From the NCBI GenBank assembly GCA_900540365.1, contig UQFN01000013.1:1-31118 (forward strand): a stretch of 31,118 nucleotides of DNA, in the 5' to 3' direction. This DNA comes from an uncultured Mollicutes bacterium. Its GTDB lineage: Bacteria > Bacillota_I > Bacilli_A > RFN20 > CAG-826. The notes below the pieces were generated by a model, which saw only the letters and a list, made by a program, of their open reading frames with translations, did not search any database and was not told the DNA's origin. The translations under genes were made by a program, and so were the position numbers. Every line of letters begins with the position of its first letter. The stretch's first letter is position 1. Positions 6,941 through 14,749 of the stretch are shown piece after piece.

Positions 6941-7405
6941 ATTAGTTATTTCAATAAATTCATCAAATAAAGCAATTACTTCTTTTGAAGGTTTCTTAAA
7001 ATTTTTAAGTAAATCATTAAAAGCTGCTTCTGGAACTTGTTTTTCAATACGACGATTTTTATTTCTTTTTCTACAAGTTGCAAAACTAACATTAAAATAT
7101 ACTAAAACATATTTTTCAAATCCAACCATTTTTTTACGATATAATTCACGAAAATAATCATTAATACAAGTTGAATCTAAAATAACTGAACAATCTTTAT
7201 GCTCACGAGCATATTTATTTCCTCTAGCAAAAAAAATCCTCCAAACACGTTCTTCTTCTTTAAAATATTGATAAGTTCCACCAAGTTCTTTTCTTATCTC
7301 ATCACTTGAAACAATAAACGTATTTAAATGAGTTGCCTTAAAGTTTAAAGCCCAGGTAGTCTTTCCACTACCTGGTACACTAGATAAAATATAACAAACT
7401 CGCAT
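6938..7405 (-). CDS. P-loop kinase-like ATPase (AAA_33 / polynucleotide-kinase-like)
   Basis: A 155-residue single-domain P-loop protein. The Walker A reads SVPGSGKTT (residues 9-17), with Ser at the first glycine position; SSDEIRKELGG (about 33-43) and DSTCIND (about 77-83) fit the AAA_33 group that includes T4 polynucleotide kinase-like and zeta-like kinases. An arginine-rich lid (CRKRNKNRR, about 111-119) follows. The substrate cannot be read from sequence; nucleic-acid ends, a nucleotide or a small molecule are all possible. The TGA stop is the first three bases of tRNA-Gln. No strong ribosome-binding site precedes the ATG, which lies 12 bases after galE, so coupling to galE is likely. 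Confidence 0.82.
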   Translation of the reverse strand: MRVCYILSSVPGSGKTTWALNFKATHLNTFIVSSDEIRKELGGTYQYFKEEERVWRIFFARGNKYAREHKDCSVILDSTCINDYFRELYRKKMVGFEKYVLVYFNVSFATCRKRNKNRRIEKQVPEAAFNDLLKNFKKPSKEVIALFDEFIEITN

Positions 7406-7417
7406 AAATTAATTTAA

Positions 7418-8431
7418 TTAACTTTTTCTATTTTTCTCAGCTAATTGAAATTTATAACCATCTAAACAAGCATCATAAACATTATACTTTGCTTTAAAGC
7501 CTAATTCTTTAAAAGCTTTATCACAATTAGCATAGTTTTCAGCTACATCTCCATCTCGACGAGGTTTAATTTCAATAGGAATATGAATTCCAGTAGCTTT
7601 TTGATAAGCATCTACCATCTCTAAAACTGAAGTTCCTTTACCTGTTCCTAAGTTATAAATAACATATCCTGGCTTAGTTTTTAATTTATTTAAAGCTAAA
7701 ACATGTCCATTTGCTAAATCTAATACATGGATATAATCTCTAACACCTGTTCCATCAACAGTAGGATAATCATTTCCATAAACATTTAAATAAGGTAATT
7801 CTCCAACTGCTACTTTATTGATGTAAGGTAATAAATTATTAGGAATTCCATTAGGATCTTCACCAAGTAAAGTAGATTTATGAGCACCAATTGGATTAAA
7901 ATATCTTAAAATTGCTACATTATATTCTTTATTAGCTTTACAAACATCTTCTAATATTCTTTCAATCATAACTTTAGTTTCGCCATATGGAGAAGTTGCT
8001 TCTTTACGTAAGTCAGTTTCTGAAAGAGGTACATGATCTGGAACACCATAAATGGTAGCACTACTACTAAAAACAAAATTTAAACAATGAAATTTCTTCA
8101 TCATTTTTAATAAAGCTAATGTTGAAGATAAGTTGTTGTCATAATATTCAAGAGGTTTAGAAACACTTTCTCCAACTGCTTTATATCCAGCAAAATGAAT
8201 AATAGCTTCAGGAGACTCTTCTTTAAATATTTTTTCTAATAAAGTTAAATCTTGAACATCTCCTCGATAAAATTTAACCTCTTTAGAAGTAATTTTTTTA
8301 ATACGGTCTAATACATCAAGTTTACTATTATAAAGATTATCAATAATAATGACTTGATAATCTTTTTCTAATAATTCGCATACAGTATGGCTACCAATGA
8401 AGCCAAGTCCACCAGTTACTAATACTTTCAT
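7418..8431 (-). CDS. galE: UDP-glucose 4-epimerase
   Basis: Interconverts UDP-galactose and UDP-glucose using bound NAD. The 337-residue protein is an extended SDR: the N-terminal GGLGFIGSHT Rossmann motif, SSSATIYG with the catalytic Ser/Thr, and YGETK with the Tyr-Lys pair (about residues 148-152). GGAGA eight bases upstream supports the start. It belongs to the Leloir pathway with galK and galM, but two unrelated genes separate it from galK and no galT is present in the window. It may also supply UDP-galactose for envelope sugars. Confidence 0.97.
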   Translation of the reverse strand: MKVLVTGGLGFIGSHTVCELLEKDYQVIIIDNLYNSKLDVLDRIKKITSKEVKFYRGDVQDLTLLEKIFKEESPEAIIHFAGYKAVGESVSKPLEYYDNNLSSTLALLKMMKKFHCLNFVFSSSATIYGVPDHVPLSETDLRKEATSPYGETKVMIERILEDVCKANKEYNVAILRYFNPIGAHKSTLLGEDPNGIPNNLLPYINKVAVGELPYLNVYGNDYPTVDGTGVRDYIHVLDLANGHVLALNKLKTKPGYVIYNLGTGKGTSVLEMVDAYQKATGIHIPIEIKPRRDGDVAENYANCDKAFKELGFKAKYNVYDACLDGYKFQLAEKNRKS

Positions 8432-8440
8432 AGTTATCTC

Positions 8441-9136
8441 CTATTTTTTCTTGTTTCTATCAGCAAGTTTCTTAGCTTCAAGTAAAGTTTTACGTTTATC
8501 AATTTTCATAATGTCGTTTTCATTTAATACTTTTTCAGGCATCATTTCATTTGATAATTGACTCATAATTTTATCAGCAATTAATTTATTACATTCGCTT
8601 TCAGTATATAATCTTAAAGCAATGTAAGCTAAATTAGTTTGTTCATAAAGATCTTCAGAAAAGTTTTCTTTTTTATTTTTTTTAGAATTATTTGCCTTTT
8701 TAAAAACTTCAGTACGAGTTTTTACTTTATGAATAACATTTTTTAAAGATTCATTTTCAATGCTTTTAAAAAAGCTATATAAATTTTGCTTATCAGTATA
8801 TAAATCAGATTTTCGATCTAAATCAATAAAAACAGCAATATCTCGCATTGAAACAACTGATTTAAGCATTGAAATTGCAATTAAATATCCGATATGATCA
8901 CGATTATATTTTTTATCCTTTGGTGGATTAATAATTTTGGCTTTAACATAATTATTAACCATAAAAGGAGTAATAATTGAATCATCTTTATTAGAAAATT
9001 GTTCTAAGCATTCTTTAATATAGCCAACTACTTGCTCCATATATAAAGCAATGTCAGGTAATTCCTTATATTCAGGCAAATTAAAATCTTCAAGCTCTTT
9101 GATTGTTTTTTCGAAATTGTCTAAAGTTTTTCCCAT
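8441..9136 (-). CDS. DUF1836 domain protein, putative HTH regulator
   Basis: The 231-residue protein contains the DUF1836 pattern near residues 20-115: LPDIALYMEQVVGYI, ITPFMVNNYVKAKIINPP, YNRDHIGYLI and SMLKSVVSMRDI. This family has a MerR-like helix-turn-helix appearance and is widespread in Bacillota; no member's target is known to me. The C-terminal 100 residues are charged and helical, without a recognised ligand site. The start directly follows the stop of the small membrane protein and lacks a clear ribosome-binding site, so translation is probably coupled. Its place between galK and galE makes control of sugar use an attractive but unsupported guess. Confidence 0.75.
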   Translation of the reverse strand: MGKTLDNFEKTIKELEDFNLPEYKELPDIALYMEQVVGYIKECLEQFSNKDDSIITPFMVNNYVKAKIINPPKDKKYNRDHIGYLIAISMLKSVVSMRDIAVFIDLDRKSDLYTDKQNLYSFFKSIENESLKNVIHKVKTRTEVFKKANNSKKNKKENFSEDLYEQTNLAYIALRLYTESECNKLIADKIMSQLSNEMMPEKVLNENDIMKIDKRKTLLEAKKLADRNKKK

Positions 9137-9138
9137 AA

Positions 9139-9366
9139 TTAATCAGCTAAGACGTAGATTTTATTATCTAAAATAGTTGTAACTAAATCAACAATACTTA
9201 CAAAAAATCCAACTACAGGGATAATGCAAAGTACACCAACAAGTAAAGTTACAACATTTCCTTTTTTAGCATATTTAAAAATACGATATAATCCACTCGT
9301 AATCCATCCCCATATTGGAATTAATAAAATTATACGAATAACTTTGTCTAATGAATCAAATTTCAT
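9139..9366 (-). CDS. Small two-helix membrane protein, unknown
   Basis: 75 residues with two hydrophobic segments (about 10-28 and 38-66) joined by a basic turn (RIFKYAKKGN), so the loop is probably cytoplasmic. AAAGGAGA six bases before the ATG is a strong ribosome-binding site, which supports real translation. Not recognised as a known family. It overlaps no other gene and is followed two bases later by the DUF1836 gene, suggesting a common function. Confidence 0.65.
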   Translation of the reverse strand: MKFDSLDKVIRIILLIPIWGWITSGLYRIFKYAKKGNVVTLLVGVLCIIPVVGFFVSIVDLVTTILDNKIYVLAD

Positions 9367-9398
9367 AATTTCTCTCCTTTTTTTATATTATAAATTAT

Positions 9399-10562
9399 TT
9401 AATTTATTTTTTGAAAAGATAATGCCTTTTTTGGAATATATACTTTAAATATTCTTGAAGAATCATATTTATTATAAATATATTCTTCAAATTGATCTTT
9501 AAAACTATCTTTAATAATAGCTAAAACAGTTCCTTTAAATCCACCACCATGAATTCTAATAGCTCCATTTTCTTTAATAAATGGAGTTAAATCATCAATT
9601 ATATTTTGTGGAGAATCATTATATTCTCCTTCTACAAAAGTGTTTTTAATATTATTTTTACTTGTTTCTTGTGATTTTCTTAAAGCATCAAAAAATAAAT
9701 CTAAATCATTATTTAAAATAGCTTCTTTTGCTTGAAGAACATTATTATTTTCTATAAAGAAATGTTTAGCACAATTTTTAACTTCTAAAGAACAATCTAA
9801 TGCATCAATATCTTTAAAAATATCCTTTGATTCGACATCTCTTAAAAACATTTTTCCTCCAAGTTTATTAGCAACAATTCGCATATTATCAGTAATTGCT
9901 TTATATAATGGAGTTAAATTTGAATGGTTTCCTTCGCTTTTAATTAAATAAATTGCTACTGGTAAATTAAATTCCATTGTTTTAATTAAAGGATTGTCAA
10001 TATTTTTAAAATCAATAAAATTACTACTATTAAAACTTGTACCAACTTGATCAAGTAAGCCACATGGCTTATGGAAATAAGTATTTTCACTATATTGACC
10101 AGTTTTAGCAATTACTAATTCACTAATTTTTCCATCATTATATAAATAAGAAATAATATAACCAAATAATGATTCAATAGCAGCGCTACTACTAACTCCG
10201 CTTCCATCAGGAATCTCACTTTCAATATAAGCATCAAATCCACCAATCTTATAACCATCATTTGCTAACTTAAATAAAATACCTTTACATAAAGCTAAAG
10301 TTGTAGAATATTCGCTTTCTTTTAAACTTAAATCATTAATATCAAATTCAATATATTTATATCCTTTAGACTGAATTCTAACTTTAGATAAATTCTTTTT
10401 AATAGCGGCATAGACTCTTAATGAACAATTAGCAACAATACATAAACCATGATTGTGATCAGTATGATTTCCACATATTTCAAGTCGGCCTCCTGTATTA
10501 ATTAAAAAGTCTGCATTTTCGTTGAAAACCTTTTTAAACTCAACTAAAATTTCATTATTCAT
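9399..10562 (-). CDS. galK: Galactokinase
   Basis: Phosphorylates alpha-galactose to galactose-1-phosphate with ATP, the second step of the Leloir pathway. The 387-residue GHMP kinase shows the galactokinase signature GRLEICGNHTDHNHG (about residues 24-38), the ATP-binding DGSGVSSSAA, and the C-terminal RIHGGGFKGT. GGAGG seven bases upstream supports the ATG at 10562, which overlaps the end of galM by eight bases (ATGAATAA), a typical coupling arrangement. No galT is seen nearby, so galactose-1-phosphate use must depend on a gene elsewhere. Confidence 0.96.
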   Translation of the reverse strand: MNNEILVEFKKVFNENADFLINTGGRLEICGNHTDHNHGLCIVANCSLRVYAAIKKNLSKVRIQSKGYKYIEFDINDLSLKESEYSTTLALCKGILFKLANDGYKIGGFDAYIESEIPDGSGVSSSAAIESLFGYIISYLYNDGKISELVIAKTGQYSENTYFHKPCGLLDQVGTSFNSSNFIDFKNIDNPLIKTMEFNLPVAIYLIKSEGNHSNLTPLYKAITDNMRIVANKLGGKMFLRDVESKDIFKDIDALDCSLEVKNCAKHFFIENNNVLQAKEAILNNDLDLFFDALRKSQETSKNNIKNTFVEGEYNDSPQNIIDDLTPFIKENGAIRIHGGGFKGTVLAIIKDSFKDQFEEYIYNKYDSSRIFKVYIPKKALSFQKIN

Positions 10563-11559
10563 CTTTTACCTCCAACTTTTTAAAAGCATATTTAATATAA
10601 AAATAATATTTTTTGTTTTTATCAAAAGTAATGTTTTCTTGATTTAAAACTAGTAATTGAGGTTCTAAAGCAATTGCTTTTCTTGAAGTTTTTATTGGAC
10701 TATTTTCAAAAACTAAATCATTTAAAGTATTATCAACATATATATTCATTGCAGGATATGAAGTTGTTAAAGTAAGCTGAGTTTTGTTATTTCTTAAAAT
10801 AACTTTCCCTTCACCATTAGATGTTTCGTCAAAAATAAAGGTATTATCAATTGTTTTTAAAAACGATTCTTCTTCGACTTGTTCCAACTTAATTTTTAAA
10901 TTTTCACCGTTAGTAAAATTTAAATATTCAGGAACTTCAGCAACGTCTTTAATTAAAATGGTTTCATCAACTACAGCATATTTACTAGCATTCATTTTTA
11001 AATAATATTTATTTAAATTTAAATCATTATTAAAAATAAAATACATATGATTAGATAAATTAATTAAAGTTTTTCGATTTGGTATAGCTTCTTGAATTAA
11101 TTTAATTTCATCGTTTTTTAAACCTACTTCATAAGTAATTTTAATTTTACATTTTCCAGGAAATCCATTTTCAAGATCTTTATCAATATAACTAAATATA
11201 ACTTTAATTTTATTAGATAAAGTTTTTACATCGACTTCAAAATTTTTATATGAAAGCGAAGTATCACTTCCACCATGAAGTGCATATTGAAAACCTTTTT
11301 CAAGTTTAAGATTATAACTAATATTATCAATTAAAATCGGTGAAAGTAATCTTCCTGCAACTCTTCCTAAAGTTTTTCCATGAAATCCTTTACTATATAA
11401 AAAATCTTCTTTAGAAGCAAATTTTAAAATAACTGGTTCATTATAAAAATCTAAACTATAAACTGATGCTCCAAATGAACAAAAACATATACTTAAGTTA
11501 GCATCATTTTTTACATATACCCATTTAGCATTAAATTCTTCTTTAATAAAAAATTCCAT
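10555..11559 (-). CDS. galM: Aldose 1-epimerase (mutarotase)
   Basis: Interconverts alpha and beta anomers of galactose or glucose, feeding galactokinase. The 334-residue protein carries GRVAGRL, the substrate-binding ALHGG, the NLSNHMYF stretch with the catalytic His, and the C-terminal ALEPQ with the catalytic Glu. Sequence is divergent from model GalM proteins but motif order is right. The ATG follows gatB by one base and its best ribosome-binding site (GAGG) is about 15 bases away, so expression probably leans on coupling with gatB. Confidence 0.9.
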   Translation of the reverse strand: MEFFIKEEFNAKWVYVKNDANLSICFCSFGASVYSLDFYNEPVILKFASKEDFLYSKGFHGKTLGRVAGRLLSPILIDNISYNLKLEKGFQYALHGGSDTSLSYKNFEVDVKTLSNKIKVIFSYIDKDLENGFPGKCKIKITYEVGLKNDEIKLIQEAIPNRKTLINLSNHMYFIFNNDLNLNKYYLKMNASKYAVVDETILIKDVAEVPEYLNFTNGENLKIKLEQVEEESFLKTIDNTFIFDETSNGEGKVILRNNKTQLTLTTSYPAMNIYVDNTLNDLVFENSPIKTSRKAIALEPQLLVLNQENITFDKNKKYYFYIKYAFKKLEVKDE

Positions 11560-11560
11560 A

Positions 11561-12985
11561 TTATTTATTTAATTCCTCTAAGATGATTTTATTAGCAACG
11601 CTAGGATTAACCTTCCCCTTTAATTGTTTCATAATTTGACCCATAATGAAACCTTGAACACGAGTTTTACCAGCTCTAAAGTCATCTTTTAATGATGAAT
11701 TAGAATTTAAAGTATCAATTACAATTTTTCTAATTAAATCATCATCATTAATTAAACTAAATCCAAGTTCTTCTTTTATTTTATAAGGAGATTTATTTTC
11801 TTTAACTAAAACCATAAAGATTTCTTTACCTTGAGAGGAATTAATTTCATTACTTTTTAATAAATCTACCATCTCAGCAATGTTTTTATAGTCAACTTTA
11901 AATTCATCAATTGTTAGTTGATTCTTATTTAAATAACCCATTATATCACTAATTATAAACTTAGAAATGTTAATATAATTATTACTAAAAGTGCATATTT
12001 TTTCAAAAAAGTCTGCAAAACCTTGATTATTTATTAATATTTTTGCATCAACTTCATCTAGTTTATAATCATTAATGAATCGATTTAATTTTGCATCATA
12101 AAGCTCAGGACAAGTATCAATAGCATCTTTAATAAATTCATCACTAATATGAATTGGTAAAATATTTGGCTCAGTAAAGTATTTATAATCAACTGCATCA
12201 GTCTTAACTCTCATTAAAACTGTTTCTTTTTTTGCTTCATCAAATCTTCTAGTTTCTTGAGCAATTTCTTTACCAAGCAAAATTAATTCAGATTGTCTTT
12301 TAATTTCATAGTCGATAGCTTTTTCAATATTAGCAATACTATTTAAGTTTTTAATTTCTACTTTTGTACCAAACTTATCTATTCCATAAGGTCTTAAAGA
12401 AATATTAACATCACATCTAAGACTTCCTTCTTCCATCTTTCCATCACTAACATTACTAAATGTTACTAATTCACGAATTTTATCGACATATTTTCGAGCT
12501 TCTTCACCACTTCTTAAAACTGGTTTAGAAACAATTTCAATTAAAGGGATTCCTGCACGATTATAATCAAGTAAAGTAAAATCTAAAAAATGAAGTTGTT
12601 TACAAGTATCTTCTTCCATATGTAAACGCTCTATTTCAATTTTCTTTTTTTGATTATTAATTTCAATTTCTAAATAACCTTCTTTACCGATAGGACGGAA
12701 TTGTTGGGTAATTTGATAGCCTTTTGGTAAATCACTATAAAAGTAATTTTTACGATCAAACCATAGTTCATGATCTATTTCCATATGTAAAGCATTACAA
12801 ATTCTAATTGCATTTCTAACTGCTTCTTTATTTACAATTGGCATAGTTCCAGGAAAAGCCATGTCAAGTAAAGCAACATCTGTATTTGGTTCATCATTAA
12901 AATTAATTGGAGCAGATGAAAACATTTTACTTTTTGTTTTCATCTCAACATGAATTTCAAGTCCAATAATAGCTTCAAAATTCAT
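11561..12985 (-). CDS. gatB: Asp-tRNA(Asn)/Glu-tRNA(Gln) amidotransferase subunit B
   Basis: The tRNA-binding kinase subunit of GatCAB; it phosphorylates the misacylated Glu or Asp and positions the tRNA. The start at 12985 gives the canonical MNFEAIIGLEIHVEM and lies after AAAGGAGG with a good spacing; a longer frame from 13012 would add nine residues overlapping gatA. The 474-residue protein keeps FDRKNYFYSDLPKGYQITQ, the phosphotransfer and metal-binding core, and the C-terminal YqeY-like tail (GFIMGQIMKQLKGKVNP). Because AsnRS is also present, the complex is probably needed chiefly for Gln-tRNA(Gln). Confidence 0.97.
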   Translation of the reverse strand: MNFEAIIGLEIHVEMKTKSKMFSSAPINFNDEPNTDVALLDMAFPGTMPIVNKEAVRNAIRICNALHMEIDHELWFDRKNYFYSDLPKGYQITQQFRPIGKEGYLEIEINNQKKKIEIERLHMEEDTCKQLHFLDFTLLDYNRAGIPLIEIVSKPVLRSGEEARKYVDKIRELVTFSNVSDGKMEEGSLRCDVNISLRPYGIDKFGTKVEIKNLNSIANIEKAIDYEIKRQSELILLGKEIAQETRRFDEAKKETVLMRVKTDAVDYKYFTEPNILPIHISDEFIKDAIDTCPELYDAKLNRFINDYKLDEVDAKILINNQGFADFFEKICTFSNNYINISKFIISDIMGYLNKNQLTIDEFKVDYKNIAEMVDLLKSNEINSSQGKEIFMVLVKENKSPYKIKEELGFSLINDDDLIRKIVIDTLNSNSSLKDDFRAGKTRVQGFIMGQIMKQLKGKVNPSVANKIILEELNK

Positions 12986-12986
12986 T

Positions 12987-14453
12987 TTAATTTCCTCCTT
13001 TATTATTGACACTAAGATTTTTTAAATTTGTTAATTTTTCAAATTCTTTAGCAATGTATAATAATTCTTCATCATTAAATATTTTAGAAGTTAAATTAAT
13101 ACCAAATGGTAAATGATTTTTAAAACCAAGTGGTAAAGTAATTGAAGGTTGTCCTCCAAAATTAGCAAACGCTAAATAATTATCAGCAATTAAATAAGTT
13201 GCTGATAATTTATCACTACTACTTTCAAAAGTAGGTGCAACTGAAGGACTTGCTAAACCAATTAAACAATCATATTCTTCAAGTTTCTTATTAAATGTTT
13301 CAACAATAATTCTTCTAACTTTTTGAGCACGGTCAAAAAGTTCTTCACGATTTTCACTCATTAGAGCATAACTTCCAATAATAAAACGTCTTTTAATTAA
13401 AGGTGAAAATCCCTTATCACGATTATTAAACATTACTTCTTGATAAGTTTTACCTCCATAATTAGGTCCGAATTTAATTCCATCTAAATTTGCATTATTA
13501 CTTGTAGCTTCTGCACAACTAATAACATTATAAGTTGGATAAATAGCTTCTAATAAATTTTTAGGAATTGAAACAAATTCAACATTACTAATTTTCTTTA
13601 ATTTAGTAATAAATTCTTCAAATTGATTTTTGACCTCTAAGTCTGTAATTGAATCAAAAACCTCTTTAATTACACCTATTTTTTTAGATTTTAAAGAAAT
13701 TTCTTTATTAAAATCATAGTTGGTATGAGGCTCTTTTAAACATGTTGAATCACGTTTATCGCTTCCGCTAAGAGTATTTAAAATAACTCCAGCATCATCA
13801 ACGCTTCTTGTAAAATAAGCAACATGATCTAAACTTGGTGCAAAAGGAAATAAACCAAAACGAGAAATTCTTCCCCAGGTTGGTTTAAAACCAACTAAAC
13901 CAGCAAAACTAGCAGGTTTACGAACACTATCTCCAGTATCGCTGCCTAAAGCAAAAGGAACAATTCCAGCACTAACAGAAACAGCGCTTCCTGCACTTGA
14001 TCCTCCAACTAAATGAGCATGAGACTTATCATAAGGATTATAAGTAATGCCTTTATGACCAGTTGTTCCAGTACCTCCCATTGCAAGTTCATCAAGAGTA
14101 GTTTTTCCGATTAAAACCATATTTTTGTTATTTAATCTTTCAATAACTGTTGCGTTAAATAAAGGAATATAGCCATTTAAAATATTACTACTAGCAGTAG
14201 TTTCTATTCCTTTTGTACTAAAATTATCTTTAGCTACATAAGGTATTCCAAACAAAATATCTTCACTAGGAACTTCTAATTTATCTAATTCATAAGCTTT
14301 TTTTAAAGCTTCTTCTTCTAAAATAATTTCAAAAACATTGTCATTATTTTCTTTAGCACGTTTAAGAGCTTCTTTAACTAAATCACTAACTTTAATTTTT
14401 TTATCTACTAAAGCTTTATGAATTTCAATAAGAGTTAAATCTAAATAATCCAT
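12987..14453 (-). CDS. gatA: Asp-tRNA(Asn)/Glu-tRNA(Gln) amidotransferase subunit A
   Basis: The amidase subunit; it releases ammonia from glutamine and channels it to GatB. The amidase-signature triad is visible: Lys75 in PYVAKDN, cis-Ser152 in GGSSAGSA, and nucleophile Ser176. The motif around the nucleophile reads GSDTGDSVRKPAS, where most GatA proteins have GSDTGGSIRQPA, so Asp175 replaces a Gly next to the catalytic Ser. It is 488 residues, the normal length. One base separates its stop from the gatB start, whose ribosome-binding site lies inside the gatA end. Confidence 0.97.
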   Translation of the reverse strand: MDYLDLTLIEIHKALVDKKIKVSDLVKEALKRAKENNDNVFEIILEEEALKKAYELDKLEVPSEDILFGIPYVAKDNFSTKGIETTASSNILNGYIPLFNATVIERLNNKNMVLIGKTTLDELAMGGTGTTGHKGITYNPYDKSHAHLVGGSSAGSAVSVSAGIVPFALGSDTGDSVRKPASFAGLVGFKPTWGRISRFGLFPFAPSLDHVAYFTRSVDDAGVILNTLSGSDKRDSTCLKEPHTNYDFNKEISLKSKKIGVIKEVFDSITDLEVKNQFEEFITKLKKISNVEFVSIPKNLLEAIYPTYNVISCAEATSNNANLDGIKFGPNYGGKTYQEVMFNNRDKGFSPLIKRRFIIGSYALMSENREELFDRAQKVRRIIVETFNKKLEEYDCLIGLASPSVAPTFESSSDKLSATYLIADNYLAFANFGGQPSITLPLGFKNHLPFGINLTSKIFNDEELLYIAKEFEKLTNLKNLSVNNKGGN

Positions 14454-14455
14454 AC

Positions 14456-14749
14456 TTACACCACCTTTGGAAGCTTAATTTGTCCATCTTTAACATTTTT
14501 CGCATTTTTTAAAGCCTCTTCTTTAGTTAAAACATCACTTGGAACATCTTCTCTTAAATAATCATTAAAAATTTCATAAGGAAAAGTCATTGGAGCAACC
14601 TCATTAACATTTTCAATATCTTTTAATAATTCAAATTGCTTAATTAAGACATCAAATTCAGTTAATAACAATTTCATTTCTTCATCGCTTATATCAAATA
14701 ACAAACGATGACTAGCATCTTTTAAGACTTCTTCATTAATTTGTTTCAT
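14456..14749 (-). CDS. gatC: Asp-tRNA(Asn)/Glu-tRNA(Gln) amidotransferase subunit C
   Basis: The small subunit that wraps GatA and GatB and stabilises the complex. The 97 residues match GatC in length and in the conserved segment NEVAPMTFPYE followed by LREDVPSD and DGQIKLPKVV. A GGAG lies seven bases before the ATG, inside the ligA end, and the two genes overlap by 14 bases. gatC, gatA and gatB are in the usual order. Confidence 0.95.
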   Translation of the reverse strand: MKQINEEVLKDASHRLLFDISDEEMKLLLTEFDVLIKQFELLKDIENVNEVAPMTFPYEIFNDYLREDVPSDVLTKEEALKNAKNVKDGQIKLPKVV

